Assembly (NCBI GenBank): GCA_027578815.1
Contig: JANBTH010000014.1
Span: forward strand, 1-64,000
Origin: Coemansia sp. RSA 1804
Taxonomy: Eukaryota > Kickxellomycota > Kickxellomycetes > Kickxellales > Kickxellaceae
Direction: 5' to 3'
DNA length: 64,000 bases
Shown one piece after another: positions 9,804-20,849 of the stretch. Below the pieces are notes generated by a model. It was not told the DNA's origin, did not search any database, and saw nothing but the letters and a program-made list of their open reading frames with translations. Both the position numbers and the translations under genes were made by a program. The first letter of the stretch is position 1. Every line of letters starts with the position of its first letter.

Positions 9804-12137
9804 CTATTTCAGCCCCAGCTCCAGCTCGGCCGCCTCCAGCGCCTCGTCGAGATCAAAGTGGAAGAACGGATGGCTGGAGCTCAGCATCGGCACAAGCAGC
9901 GACTCGATGCTTGGCTCGCGACCGTCGGCGTCGGCCAGCTTTGTTACCGACCGGCGCCAGCGCGGATCTCCGGCGTCACCGGCGGCTCCAGCATCTCTGA
10001 CGTCTCTGTCGTCGGAGCCGCCGATGTTGGCAACGCTAAACACGGTGCGCGTGGAAGAGCCGGATGACCCGAACCCGCCAGCTACAAGCGCGCGACGGAT
10101 CCACGGCGACTTGACGCCAGCAAAGTGCCACGGCACCTCCGCGTCGGCGTAGCGGTCAAGCTGCTTGCGCACATCAACCAGGTTCTGGATCGATGTGATA
10201 TCAACATTCGAAACTCCCGTGAAGTCAAGCACAATTGCACGAAGCAGCGGCAGCGACGCATCAATGTCGGACTCTGACTTGTGCCGAGGACCCGGATCGT
10301 TCCACGGACGGTTCCCCAAAGATCCGTACGGATTCAGAACGCCCGGCCGTGTGTGCGCCTTGATCTCGCCAACCATGTGGTCTGTAAAGTGCACGGCGTT
10401 TGGATACAAGTAGCCCTCGTTAAGCCGGTAGATGTAGATTCCTGCCGGCGGCGCCTCCGGCCGGACTGTTGGGCTTGCGCCCTCAGCCGCGCCGTCAAGC
10501 GTCATAAACACGCGCCGCTGTCCGCCAAGATTAGGAACTCTGTCAGCGTCGGTTCCAGTGCTAACAACAGCTCCAGCATCAGCTTCGACTGCAACCGTCT
10601 GAATCTTCTTTGAATCCGACGCCAGGTGCTGCTGGTGATGGCTCGAATACACACGCACCGTGCCAACCAGCTTTCCGCGCGCCTTGGCAATGCGGAACAG
10701 AAGCAGCGCGCCCGAGGCTGCTACTGTCGTGTAGATACCGTTGTCGATGGAGCTGAACACGCTGACGATGACGCCCGCCCAGAAGATGATGAACTCAAAC
10801 GGAGAGATGCGCCAGAACGAGCGGATAGTCTTTGGCGTTGTGATCAGGTCTCCCACCGCGTGGATGATAACGGCGGCAAGCAGCGCGTTAGAGATGTAGT
10901 AGAACACTGGTGGCAGCGCGTAGATTGCAATTACCACGATGGCAGCCGTAATAAGTCCAGCAAGCGGCGTGCGTACGCCAGCCTTGGATTTGATAGCCGT
11001 GCGCGAGAACGATCCGGTGGCCGGGTACGCGCCAAAGAACGGGCCAAAGATGTTTGTCACGCCAATTGCAATCAGCTCCTGGTTTGGGTTGATTGTGTAG
11101 TTGTTGACGCGCCCAAACGACTTTGAGATCGAGATGTGCTCAATCACCAGCACAATGATCGCAGACGGGATCTTGCCAGCAACCTCTGACAGGATGTTCG
11201 AGTTGACGGTTGGCACTGCCATGTGCTTGAATCCGCGTGGAACTGTGCCCAGAATCGAGAAGCGCGGGTGGTCGTGGTGGTTGCGGTTGGCCAGATACGA
11301 GATCAGTGTGTAAAGCAGAATCACAAACGCCGTGCGCAGCGTTGTTGCAAAGAAGAACGCCTTCTCGTGCTTTGGCCATCTGCGCGCTCCGTATTTACAT
11401 GCCGCCCGGATCGCATACAGCAGAAACAGTGCCGTCAGTCCAATTGCCGCATTGATGTCGCAGTGCTTAATGTACTTGAAGAAGTTTCCAAACACAAGAT
11501 ATGTCGGTGCGCGCGTGTTGTAGCCCTTTGCCGTGTTGTTGCCCATGAGCGTCGGAATCTGGCCCATCGCAATGTTAAGTGCCGATCCAGTCATAAACGC
11601 TGCAATTGCTGGCAGTGGGATAAAGTCAACAATGAAGCCCAGCCGCAGCAGTCCAAGCGCAGTGACGATGCAGCCGAGCACAACAGACAGACATCCAGCA
11701 ACCACCCACGGCTGGTCTGCGTACTGAGGCAGATGCGGCATCACGTCCTGCAGAATATGGCCCATCAGCGTCGACATCACCGCCACCGGACCAATTGTGA
11801 TATCCTTGCTAGTTGCAAACATAAAGTACATTGCGCATCCGATGAACGACGAGTACAATCCAAACTCTGGCGACAGCTGCGCAAGCTTTGCGTACGCCAT
11901 TCCCTGCGGAATCACCACCACGCCCACCGTCACGCCTGCGACCAAGTCGCCCACAAACCAAGTCCAGTTGTACCGGTATATCCACGTGAATATCGGAAAC
12001 AGCGACTTTACGTACGTCACTGTCTTGGTGCGCGTTGGCAACACGTTCTGCTGGAGCCATTCCTTGGATGACGCTCTCGGCTCGATGTACGCGCCGCGGT
12101 CGCTGCTCCAGCTGTTGTTGGACGGACTGTCGGCCAT
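9804..12137 (-). CDS. SulP-family sulfate permease with STAS domain
   Basis: A 777-residue anion transporter (SLC26/SulP). The SulP signature region is clear near residues 67-100: VVIPQGMAYAKLAQL, then PEFGLYSSFIG. About 10-12 hydrophobic spans follow. The C-terminal STAS domain contains IVLDFTGVSNVDITSIQNLV, where the Asp/Ser-Asn-Val-Asp loop is typical of STAS folds. This architecture matches fungal high-affinity plasma-membrane sulfate permeases (Sul1/Sul2 type), though it could move another oxyanion. A long linker (about residues 485-560) between membrane and STAS parts is rich in Gln, Ala and Thr. The ATG at 12137 gives MADSPSNNSWSSDRG. It is intronless and its upstream region is shared with the divergent dehydrogenase gene to the right. 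Confidence 0.95.
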   Translation of the reverse strand: MADSPSNNSWSSDRGAYIEPRASSKEWLQQNVLPTRTKTVTYVKSLFPIFTWIYRYNWTWFVGDLVAGVTVGVVVIPQGMAYAKLAQLSPEFGLYSSFIGCAMYFMFATSKDITIGPVAVMSTLMGHILQDVMPHLPQYADQPWVVAGCLSVVLGCIVTALGLLRLGFIVDFIPLPAIAAFMTGSALNIAMGQIPTLMGNNTAKGYNTRAPTYLVFGNFFKYIKHCDINAAIGLTALFLLYAIRAACKYGARRWPKHEKAFFFATTLRTAFVILLYTLISYLANRNHHDHPRFSILGTVPRGFKHMAVPTVNSNILSEVAGKIPSAIIVLVIEHISISKSFGRVNNYTINPNQELIAIGVTNIFGPFFGAYPATGSFSRTAIKSKAGVRTPLAGLITAAIVVIAIYALPPVFYYISNALLAAVIIHAVGDLITTPKTIRSFWRISPFEFIIFWAGVIVSVFSSIDNGIYTTVAASGALLLFRIAKARGKLVGTVRVYSSHHQQHLASDSKKIQTVAVEADAGAVVSTGTDADRVPNLGGQRRVFMTLDGAAEGASPTVRPEAPPAGIYIYRLNEGYLYPNAVHFTDHMVGEIKAHTRPGVLNPYGSLGNRPWNDPGPRHKSESDIDASLPLLRAIVLDFTGVSNVDITSIQNLVDVRKQLDRYADAEVPWHFAGVKSPWIRRALVAGGFGSSGSSTRTVFSVANIGGSDDRDVRDAGAAGDAGDPRWRRSVTKLADADGREPSIESLLVPMLSSSHPFFHFDLDEALEAAELELGLK

Positions 12138-13410
12138 CTTGTGTAGCGGCTATTATCAGGTAGATGTTGTGTGTTTTGAGGTTGAAGATTATGCGGATGT
12201 CGATATATAATACTGGCGGGTTAACAGAAAGCAATTGAAAAAGAAAAGAAAAAGAAAAATGCGTACACAAACAAGCCTTTACCAGAACGCCGGAAGAGCC
12301 AGTGGAGGGATTATTGGAAAGTGGTTAAAGAAAACAATAGTGGTTGAGAGAGAGAAAAAAAAAAGAGGGGAGAAGAGGGAGGAGCGTGAAGCTTTTATTT
12401 TATATTGCCGAAATACGCCCCGGTAGTTATAACGCATTGCACGGCAAGATGGCATAATAGCATTCAGTGTCTGCTATGAAACCTTCTGTTTATTCATCAT
12501 CAATCAATTATAGAGCATCCATCGATGATGGTGCCGCACACAAAGATAACAAATCTTGTAACTTTTTTGGTGGTAAAAATTCGTAATTATTTTTCTTTTT
12601 CCCCCAACCAATCCTGCGTTAAAATATAGGAATATTTGGGTATTGCGCAATACGACCTGTTAATTCCGCCTGCCTAAAGATAATAAAAATGCGCATTTCT
12701 TTTCATAATAGAGTTGCTGAGGAATATAAAAAACTAGCATCTATGAAAATCCCCTGAAAAAGATTGGCTAACACAATTGCCGACTCAAATGACGCGACCA
12801 TCCCGAGCTGGCTGACTCGCGTGATATTCTGTTTAATTGGCTCACTCTTCACGTGTCTCGCCATTTCCTCTGCTCATGTGCGCTCCTTTTGTTCTTTGTT
12901 CTATGCTTTGGTGTTTGTATTGTGAGGCGTGATGAATGGAGAAAAGCTCCGGTTGTTTCTAGTAATATTAGCAGACAGAAGATCTGTTTAATTGTATGTA
13001 CGCCGTTTCTGCACGGAAAAGAATGATGGATGATGCCCTGTGTGTCACATAACTTGTAGTTAAATGTCAGTAATTAGAAGTGCATATTCTGTAGTCATTT
13101 GCACGCATTTTGCTTCCATTTATTTCTTCTTTTTCTAGCAGCCGAGTGCCGATCGGCTGTTGCCGTTGAGGAGAGGTGATGTGACATATTGTACCCTTTA
13201 TTGTGTGCTTGTTGCAACAATGCAAGGGTATTCACAATGCCGATTCCTTCTACCAGCTGATAAACAACACTTTTTTATCATTAAAGAAGCATTGTTATGA
13301 CTGTGGAAACGACAAGGTGAGAGAGGAAGGAAAAAAGGGAACAAGGCAACTAGAAATGTAATGCCAACATTTAGATGACGCATATTGTAATGTGATAATA
13401 ATACAATTAG

Positions 13411-13512
13411 ATGATCAAGATCATTATTATAATTGATTATATCTCGAGCATATTACTTGTCCATGGACAGGTGATATAGCGAGAGACTAGTGTGATCCAA
13501 TATGGATCCACA
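13411..13512. repeat. Cluster of three short palindromes
   Basis: Within about 100 bp are ATGATCAAGATCAT (13411-13424, 6-bp arms), TGTCCATGGACA (13458-13469, a perfect 12-bp palindrome extendable with a G:T pair), and TGTGATCCA/TGGATCCACA (13491-13512, one bulged base). This could be an operator-like cluster or the remnant of a small mobile element. No terminal repeats or target-site duplication could be established. Confidence 0.4.
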
Positions 13513-13980
13513 CTTATTCTCTCTTTTTTATACCTACCCGCCCAAACCACTGAACCCTTTTCTCTCTCAAAAACTCACAAAAAATTAAAAAACTACAAAA
13601 GCACTAAAACACTGTTTTTATCCTTTTCTTTAGTTTCCTTTCATTAGTTTTTCTTCTTCTCTCTTTTAGTTCTCTCATAGCTTTTCCTCCCTTTTTTATT
13701 TGTTAGTGGCCGTAGTTGCCTTACAAACGGCATAAAATAAAGGACAATGTCTAAACGCATATAATCTCTTATAATTGTTGGAATTCCGTGTTCCCCTGGC
13801 TTGCTTGATTAATGCTAATGCTAGCCTGATGTAGTCAAAAAGCAGCGTGGGAAACAAAATTGAAGGGATTGATTGAAGAGAAGGGCAGCATGTATTCTTG
13901 AGCTTTTTTTTTTTTACTCATTGATGCTCTCCTTTTTTCCTTTTTTCCCACCAAACAAAGGTTGTACTTTATTCATCTCA

Positions 13981-14000
13981 TCTCTTCTCTTCTCTTCTCT
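13981..14000 (+). repeat. (TCTCT)4 pyrimidine tract in the dehydrogenase 5' region
   Basis: Four tandem TCTCT units lie about 55 bp upstream of the ATG at 14056. Pyrimidine-rich tracts just ahead of transcription starts are common in fungal housekeeping promoters. Confidence 0.5.
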
Positions 14001-14055
14001 GAACACCACCAAGGCAATAATCGTTGTGTAGTCTCTTCTACTTGCTTATTCAAGA

Positions 14056-15657
14056 ATGAACAGACAACTGCGCTTGCTTCAGCGCGCTTTCGGAGGCAGC
14101 GGTATCAAGCACCGTGCGACTGGCGCCTGCTTCACTAGCGCCTACACTACCACTGCTGCAGACTCTCAGCAGACAAAGCTGTTTATCAACGGACAGTTCA
14201 TCGACTCGCAGACAAGCGAGTGGATCGATGTGCGCAACCCAGCTACACAGGAGCTCGTGACAAGAGTGCCAAAGACGACGGGGAAGGAGCTGGATGAAGC
14301 AGCTCACAATGCACAGCTGGCATTCCACGACTGGCGCCGCACATCGGTGATCAGCAGACAACGCAAGATGCTTGATCTGCAGCATGCGATTCGCACGCAC
14401 ATGGACGAATTGGCTAGCAGTATCGTCACGGAGCAAGGCAAGGTTCTGAGCGACGCAAAGGGCGACGTTATGCGTGGATTGCAAGTGGTCGAGAGCATGG
14501 CTGGCATCAGCGACCTTATGCTGGGCACCAAGTTGGAGGTTGCGGCGGATATGGATACGTACACGGTGCGTGAACCGCTGGGCGTGGTGGCCGGTATCTG
14601 CCCCTTCAATTTCCCAGCAATGATTCCGCTGTGGATGTTCCCGGTTGCGCTGGCGACAGGCAACACCTGCTTGCTGAAACCGTCGGAACGCGACCCAGGC
14701 GCAGCGATGCTGCTTGCCAAGCTGTGCAACGATGTTGGGATTCCGCCAGGCGTGCTCAACATCGTCCATGGCGCACACGATACCGTCAACTTCCTCACGG
14801 CAGACCCGCGGATCCGCGCAGTGTCGTTTGTAGGCGGCGACAAGGCCGGACGGTACATCTACGAGCGGTCGGCGCAGAACGGCAAGCGGTGCCAGGCCAA
14901 CATGGGAGCCAAGAACCACGCCATCGTGCTGCCTGACGCGAACAAGGAGCACGCACTCAACGCAATTGCCGGCGCTGCGTTTGGTGCTGCCGGACAGCGG
15001 TGCATGGCGCTCAGCGTGGGCGTGTTTGTCGGCGAGGCGGGCGACTGGATTGGCGAGATTGCGGAGCGCGCAAAGGCGCTGAAGGTTAGCGGAGGCTTTG
15101 AGCCTGACGCCGATTTGGGCCCGATGATCTCGCCCGAAGCGCTTGCGCGTGCCGAGAGTCTGGTGCAGGCGGCAGCGGATGACGGGGCGACGGTTGTGCT
15201 AGACGGCCGCGGCATCAGCGTGCCCGGATATCCCAACGGCAACTTCCTTGGGCCCACAGTCATTGACCACGCATCCGCCAGCATGCGCTGCTACACCGAG
15301 GAGATCTTTGGACCCGTGCTCACGTGCATCAGGGCCAACTCGCTCGATGAGGCGCTGGAGCTGGTCAATGCCAACAGATACGGCAACGGCGCATCGATCT
15401 TCACGCGCTCGGGCGCTTGTGCGCGCAAGTTCCAGAGCCAGGTGGAGGCCGGCCAGGTCGGAATCAATGTGCCAATTCCGGTGCCGCTGCCGATGTTCTC
15501 GTTTACTGGAAACAAGGGCTCGTTCCTGGGCGATACCAATTTCTACGGCCGCTCGGGCATCAATTTCTACACGCAGCTCAAGACTGTCACCAGTCTGTGG
15601 CGCAAGGAGGATGCTGACGACAAGAATGCCGCCGTGCACATGCCGACGATTCACTAG
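14056..15657 (+). CDS. Methylmalonate-semialdehyde dehydrogenase (acylating), mitochondrial
   Basis: A 533-residue ALDH-superfamily enzyme of the MMSDH (ALDH6A1/IolA) family. Members convert methylmalonate or malonate semialdehyde plus CoA and NAD+ to propionyl- or acetyl-CoA in valine and thymine catabolism. The N-terminus ([14 protein letters not shown]...) is Arg-rich, Ser/Thr-rich and acid-free, as in mitochondrial presequences. The ALDH core begins at [20 protein letters not shown]. The central part has [17 protein letters not shown], typical of the family, and the catalytic Cys is residue 316 in [10 protein letters not shown]. Near the C-terminus is [20 protein letters not shown], also family-typical. 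No intron is seen and codon third positions are GC-rich. The ATG at 14056 is preceded by CT-rich DNA. Confidence 0.95.
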   Translation: MNRQLRLLQRAFGGSGIKHRATGACFTSAYTTTAADSQQTKLFINGQFIDSQTSEWIDVRNPATQELVTRVPKTTGKELDEAAHNAQLAFHDWRRTSVISRQRKMLDLQHAIRTHMDELASSIVTEQGKVLSDAKGDVMRGLQVVESMAGISDLMLGTKLEVAADMDTYTVREPLGVVAGICPFNFPAMIPLWMFPVALATGNTCLLKPSERDPGAAMLLAKLCNDVGIPPGVLNIVHGAHDTVNFLTADPRIRAVSFVGGDKAGRYIYERSAQNGKRCQANMGAKNHAIVLPDANKEHALNAIAGAAFGAAGQRCMALSVGVFVGEAGDWIGEIAERAKALKVSGGFEPDADLGPMISPEALARAESLVQAAADDGATVVLDGRGISVPGYPNGNFLGPTVIDHASASMRCYTEEIFGPVLTCIRANSLDEALELVNANRYGNGASIFTRSGACARKFQSQVEAGQVGINVPIPVPLPMFSFTGNKGSFLGDTNFYGRSGINFYTQLKTVTSLWRKEDADDKNAAVHMPTIH

Positions 15658-16114
15658 GGTCGTGGTTATAAGAAGAAGAAGAAAAAGGGGGATGTTGTTG
15701 ACAAATCCACACTTCCATCCAATCAGATCGGCTGATTTTATTACGATTGGCTGCAGCCAATCACGTAGCGTCTGTGGGTCAAATGTGAAGCATTTCAATA
15801 AAACAAGGAAAGAAAAATTCGAGTGAAAAAAAATTAGCTGGCCTCTAGAACTGGGTAATTCCAACGCGTTCACGTTTGGCGAGTTTGAAATAAAAAATTA
15901 TTCAAAACATACGCCAGTTACGAAAGCAATTATCTCTCTTTTGTGTATCTTTTCAACTCTATTTATTATTTTTTCCCCTTTCTTTCCTTATTGCTGTTTA
16001 ATAGTTTATTAGGTTTAATTTGGCTGCTGTTATTTGAATACCTAGCACATACACTCGCATCTTTTTCCTTTTTCGTTTTATTGGTTTTGTTTATTTGTTT
16101 ACTCAAATCAAGAG
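15658..16114. other. Intergenic region
   Basis: About 457 bp, AT- and T-rich, ending in a pyrimidine-rich stretch before the Src1-like ATG. No gene is seen. Confidence 0.5.
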
Positions 16115-17377
16115 ATGAGCGACAATCCTAATCCCGAGTACCTGGAGGAGGGATTCGACCCGCACACGCTAAAGGTGTCGTCGTTGCGCAACATCCTTGT
16201 AAAGCACGATGTGGAGTATCCGAGCAATGCAAAGAAGGGAGAGCTGGTTGAGCTGCTGGAAAAGAAGGTGCTGAGCAAGGCAAACAAGCTCCGCAAGGAG
16301 GCCAAGAAGCAGCGGCGTGCGGTTGCGGATGGGCGGGACATTGAGATAGTTGTTGACAGCAGCAAGGGCGCGGCAAATGCGAAAGAAGGAGAAGGAGAAG
16401 AGGAGGAGGGCGCATCTTCGGTCAGCGGGCGCACTAGAGCAAAGAAGACAAAGAAGGGAAAGCCGACCAAAGCAGCACCAGCAGCCGCAAAGAAGGAGAA
16501 AGAGAAGGAGGACGCTGCGCCTGCTGCCACGACCAAGGCAACCAAGCGCAAGCACAGCGAGACAGAGGAGGAGCAGAAGCAACCTGAGAAGAAGACAGCG
16601 GCAAAATCCAGCGAGAAACCCAAGCCCCCACACAAAGCGGACGAGCCGAAGCAGGCAAAGACGGGAGCCAAGCGTCGCATACGCCAGGAAATAGCAGCCA
16701 AGGAGAGCTCGGCGGAGAGCTCGGACGAAGAGCAGCAGCAGCAGCAGACTCCGCGCAAAACAGTTGCAACAACCAGTCCATCGGTGACGCCCAAAAACAA
16801 GAAGCCGAAAACAGCAGCATCAGGGAGCTTTTCGGACGACAATCCGTTCCAGAGCAGCCCGGACACTCCACGCAAGCGCAGACGCAAGACGCCGGCCAAC
16901 AACGAGACGCCAATGTCGGCGCTGCGCAAGTCGCAGGTGTCGGATCTGACATTCAAGGTGTCGCTGCCGAGAGCAACAGCCTCATCGGCCAACGAGGACG
17001 ATGCCAGCGGCGTAGCTTCGTCGGTTGCGGCAGAGAGCGAAGCGTCAGCCTCTGCAATGTACACACCGCCGCCGCCGCGCGTGGGCGGACGGCAGCGCTC
17101 GGCCATGGCGGACTTTGATGCGGACGATGTGTTTTCGACGCCGTTGCAGTCGCCGCCATTCCAGCAGCTGATGCCGCAGCAGCAGCGCAGCAGAGTCGGC
17201 GACCTTGTGGCAAGATACCAGGGCCAGCCAGCAGATGCGGATGCAGAGCCCAGCAGTCCGCGGTCGCCAACTGTGCGCATCCGCGACGGATTGCATCGTC
17301 CGGCCGACGAGGGCCGGCGCGGGCGCTTCACAATGACGCCCGATGCGCTGCGGCAGATGGCGGCGCAGAACGAGGAG

Positions 17378-17412
<35 letters not shown>

Positions 17413-19192
17413 GCGCCGGACAATGGCGGAGGCTGGCGGACTGCCGCCGGTTGCGCCGCGCATTCCGGTTCCGTCGATCGAGGAGATGGAGGCCGACGCT
17501 CAGACGCTGCAGCGGCGCCGCGTGGCCACGCTTCGGCAGCACGGCGACGCAGAGGCGACTCAGCAGCAGCAGCAGCTCCAGCCAAAGGGCGCGCATTCGC
17601 GCCGGTCGTCGATTGCGTCGATTGCCTCCAGCGTCAGCGAGGCGCGCGGCATCCCGGGCATTCCAGCCGCCAGCAACGAGGCAATTGCGAGGCAGAGGAG
17701 GGCGCCCAAGCGGCGGGCGGCGTGGGCTGCGCGGCTGCTTGCGTGGGGCGCAATTGGGGTCTCGGCGTTTGTCTGGCGCACACACGAGCAGTTTGCCGTC
17801 GGATTCGGCAACACGCGCGCTGAGCTGGCGCCGCTTGCTCCGCCGGCACACAGCGCACTTGTGCCGCCGGCGCCAATCGACGCAGAAGCAGCGACGCCCA
17901 TCGAACGCCTGGCGCATCTCGCCAAGTATGTGCGCGCAGCGTATGTGGAGCCGGCGGCGCTGGCGTGTCCCGAGCACGCCGAGTGCGTGCCGTACACGGC
18001 GATTCCGGCGGCGCTGGCGACGCAGCAGGCGGCGTGGTCGGCGGCGGACGGAGCGCGCGACCGGTGGGTTGTTCCGGTGGCCGCTGCCGACGCAGCGCCG
18101 GGACTTCCGCGCCAGCACCGCGTCGGCGTGGTGCAGTGCGACGCCGGGTTTGTGCTCCGGTTCCCGCCGCTGGCGTCCCGCGTTTTCCCGCGCGTGCCCG
18201 AGTGCGTGCGCGACGCGTCGGCAGCGCTACGCGTCAAGCAGCTGGAGGCGGCGATGGAGCGCGAGTGCCGCATGCGGCGCGGCCGGGCGCAGTGCGACCA
18301 GACGCTGCTGCAGCAGGCGCGGCAGCTGGCATCCGCATCGGCGGACGACTCGCGCTCCGCGCCGCTCGACAGCCACGACGAGGCCGACGAGATCGAGCGG
18401 CTCGGCGTTGCGCTGCCCGAGCTGCGAGCCGCAATGTGGAGCCGCCGCGCGCCGCGGCTGTCGGCAGCCGAGTTCGACGCGCTGTTTGGCAAGGCCGCGG
18501 CGGCGCTGGCCGAGGGCGACGCCGTTTCGCACTACGTGCTGGAGTTCGAGGACGACGAGGGCGGCGCCTCCGGAGCGTCCGACGAGGTGCAGTACTTTGT
18601 GGCGCGCACTCCGCTGTACACGCCAATGTGCTACGTGCGGCGTGCGGTGCTCTCGCTTGTGGTCGGCAACATCTCAGCGCTGGCTGCGGCGCTTGCGCTC
18701 TGCGTGGCCGGCTTCGTTGCCGCGCGGCGGCTGGCTGCGCGCAGTGCCGAGGCGCGTGCGGCCGATGCGCTGGTGGTCCGTGCGCTGGAGACCCTGCGCC
18801 GGCACGCGCGCAGACACTACGCGGACCCTGCGCTGTCGCCGGCGCCGGCGGTGTCGTCGCTGCAGCTGCGCGACATGCTTCTGCTGCCGCCGGCCGGCGA
18901 CGGCGAGCGGAGAGCCGGCGCGGCGCCGTCGGCCTTCTTCGATCCGCGCGCGCGCGCGCGGGTGTGGAGTCGGGTGCGCGAGGTCGTTGAGCGCAACGCG
19001 AATGTCCGGTGCCGCACGACTGCTGTGCGCGGCGAGCCGATGCGCGTCTGGGAGTGGATCGGCCCGCTTGTTGACGCCGATGTCGCCTTCGATGCCGACG
19101 ACGGCTTGGATGCGCCGTTCGCCTCGCCGGTTGTCTCGCCTCTTGCGTCGCCGCAGCGCCCGGAGGAGACAAAGCCCGGCTCCTCCGCCTAG
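16115..19192 (+). CDS. Src1/Heh/Man1-like inner nuclear membrane protein
   Basis: A 1025-residue protein of the LEM/HeH inner-nuclear-membrane family. Residues about 15-50 (HTLKVSSLRNILVKHDVEYP, then KKGELVELLEKKV) form the N-terminal HeH helix-extension-helix, which binds DNA or chromatin. A long Lys/Ala/Glu-rich nucleoplasmic region follows, with several basic clusters (RKRRRK-type) that could be NLSs and a 10-Gln run near residue 423. Hydrophobic segments at about 534-552 and 844-870 bracket a lumenal, Cys-containing domain. The C-terminal Man1-Src1p domain ends with RVWEWIGPLVDADVAFDADD. The order HeH-TM-lumen-TM-winged-helix is that of fungal Src1/Heh1 proteins. GC content is extreme in the second half, producing long shadow ORFs. 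It is convergent with NXT1 (112 bp apart). Confidence 0.92.
17381..17410 (+). repeat. (CAG)10 tract coding polyglutamine
   Basis: Ten uninterrupted CAG codons within the nucleoplasmic low-complexity part of the Src1-like gene. It is a likely length-polymorphic site. Confidence 0.95.
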
Positions 19193-19304
19193 CAAACTTC
19201 TATCTATCTGTCTGTCTGTAGCAATTTTCCTTTCTCCACTCACTATCTTGATTGAATACAAAACATGCTTTTTATTTATCTCTCTGGGCGTGCTGCTGCA
19301 ACAT

Positions 19305-19679
19305 CTACACCAGTCGGAACGCATCGCTGACGATGTAGGTCAGGCCGCCGGTGCGCTGCACAACAAACGTCTGCGTGAACTGGTTCTTTTTGCCGCCGAT
19401 TCGGACGAGTCCCGTGACCGTCGCCAGCGTGAAGTCGCCCAGCGGCTGCGTGTCCAGGCCGTGCACCTCGAAGCCGCCGGCCAGCGCCTGCTGCAGCTGC
19501 GGCAGCACCTGCGCTTTGAATTGCGCTCCGCCGAAGCCGTTGCCATTCCACAGAACCTTCGTGTCGTCCTGGTAGAACTTGCCGACTGTCTTGCTGAACG
19601 ACCGGTAGTAGTTCTCGACAAACCGCTCGGCCGTGTTCAGCGCCTGAGCCACCGCCCGGCTGTCTGCCTGCGCCTCCAT
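19305..19679 (-). CDS. NTF2-fold nuclear export factor, NXT1/p15-like
   Basis: A 124-residue NTF2-like protein starting at ATG 19679 (MEAQADSRAVAQALNTAERF); the frame open further upstream is untranslated leader. Helix AERFVENYYRSFSK, the turn TKVLWNGNGFGG and the terminal strands TQTFVVQRTGGLTYIVSDAFRLV span the complete cone fold. The VLWNGN motif and the strand order match p15/NXT1, the partner of the Mex67/NXF1 mRNA-export receptor, better than Ran-GDP carrier NTF2. Ascomycete yeasts use a diverged Mtr2 instead, so a p15-like sequence fits an early-diverging fungus. Plain NTF2 is the main alternative. It is convergent with the Src1-like gene. Confidence 0.85.
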   Translation of the reverse strand: MEAQADSRAVAQALNTAERFVENYYRSFSKTVGKFYQDDTKVLWNGNGFGGAQFKAQVLPQLQQALAGGFEVHGLDTQPLGDFTLATVTGLVRIGGKKNQFTQTFVVQRTGGLTYIVSDAFRLV

Positions 19680-20244
19680 TGTCCTCTTGCTTGAATTGCA
19701 CGCGGAATGTAAGAAAGACTCGAGGTTTATAAAGAGCGCAAACGGAAAAAAGTAGTAAAGGGCGGAAAAAGAATGCGCAAAGCAGAAAAGGGGAAAGGAA
19801 AAAAAATTGCCCACCAATTCAAGCTATCTTTTTCAGCTTTAACGATCCATGCTATTGTCGTATCCCTTGCATGATGGAGATGCCTTTTTTTCATTTCGCG
19901 TCTAAATGGGTTGTTTTTCCTTCATTGCGTAGCTAGGCTAAAGAGTTTCCGGTCTATGTGTAAAAGCAAGCTTCATTCTGCACCAGCCCCCCTCCCGCTT
20001 TTCGTTCTTTCTCTCTTTTGCTTTCTTTCAGCATGTCTAAAATGAAAAGAGAGGCATCGGATAACCTCCTCCTCTCGCTCTCTCTTTCTCGTAAAATGCG
20101 GTAAACGTGAAACGGGAAATAACCAAGACCAAGAACATCCCAATCCCACATCTCTGCTATCCTACTATCCATTTCCACTTTACTAACAGCACACCCCGCC
20201 CGGCCCCCATCTGTTTTTTATTTTCTTTTTCATTCGTACGCGCC
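19680..20244. other. Divergent intergenic region
   Basis: About 565 bp between NXT1 (minus) and the first gene of the small CaaX family (plus). It is rich in CT and GA simple sequence and no ORF is supported. Confidence 0.5.
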
Positions 20245-20619
20245 ATGTTTCCAAAGCCCGTCAAGTCCAAGGCCATGCTGGACAAGTTCATGGACAGCGA
20301 CTACGTCATCATCTTCATGGTGAACGAGAACCACGAGCGGATGCTGGAGTTCCGCCGCGCCTGCAACAAGGCCGTGTGGCACCTGATAAACCAGCGCCTG
20401 CTCAGCTACACCTGCGTCCGCCAGGGCTGGACCGGCCATCTGCGCGCGCTGCTCAAGGTCAAGGCCACCGAGGGCGTTGTTTTCGTCAAGAAGAAGACCC
20501 TCGTCAAGGAGCTCCAGGGCTTCGATATCGACGACTTCAAGAAGACCCTGAAGGAATTCGATCCCCACAAAAAGCTCGCTGACAAAAAAAAGCCCGATAC
20601 CTGCTGTGTTCTTCTATAG
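20245..20619 (+). CDS. CaaX-tailed thioredoxin-like family protein 1 (ends CVLL)
   Basis: A 124-residue protein from ATG 20245; the frame is open upstream only to a GTG. The function is unknown. It shares an order of elements with nine other genes in the window: an N-terminal helix (KSKAMLDKFMDSD), a hydrophobic strand YVIIFMVNE, helix LEFRRACNKAVWHLI, strand LLSYTCVRQ, then the turn-strand pair ATEGVVFVKKKTLV and a last amphipathic helix FDIDDFKKTLKEFD. The order resembles a thioredoxin fold, but there is no CxxC and no cis-Pro. It ends DTCCVLL: a CaaX box with terminal Leu, so geranylgeranylation by GGTase-I is predicted, with an extra upstream Cys as a possible palmitoylation site. It is most similar to the next gene downstream (MLDKFMDSDY against MLEEFVQRDY). 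Confidence 0.75.
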   Translation: MFPKPVKSKAMLDKFMDSDYVIIFMVNENHERMLEFRRACNKAVWHLINQRLLSYTCVRQGWTGHLRALLKVKATEGVVFVKKKTLVKELQGFDIDDFKKTLKEFDPHKKLADKKKPDTCCVLL

Positions 20620-20849
20620 CCCGCTTTTACTGGTGTCTCTTGCGTTGTTGGAAACGGATAAATGTTGCCACTCTTTAAAGAACGGGATGGCTATTATAAC
20701 TAGTTTTAAAGAGTAGTTTGTCTTGTTTCTCTTTATCTTTCATAATTTTTCTCAGCCTTTTTCAACTTTTATTCATCAGCGTTAACATTTGCATTTTCTT
20801 ATTTTTAACTCTACTATATTTCCACCCTTCGACTCAAAAAAATACGCTG

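Larger units (their letters stand above)
12138..14055. other. 1.9-kb divergent intergenic region
   Basis: This lies between the minus-strand sulfate permease and the plus-strand semialdehyde dehydrogenase. No credible ORF is present. The stretch is AT-rich and carries a cluster of inverted repeats (13411-13512) and pyrimidine-rich tracts close to the right-hand gene. Confidence 0.55.

Noticed and set aside
16108..17463. A 451-codon minus-strand Ser/Cys-rich frame
   Set aside because: Antisense of CAG/GAG-rich coding sequence; the poly-Cys/Ser runs are reverse-read repeats.
17343..19694. A 783-codon plus-strand frame rich in Arg/Ser
   Set aside because: It is a +1 shadow of the GC-rich Src1-like gene, with repetitive Arg/Ala/Ser composition and no domains.
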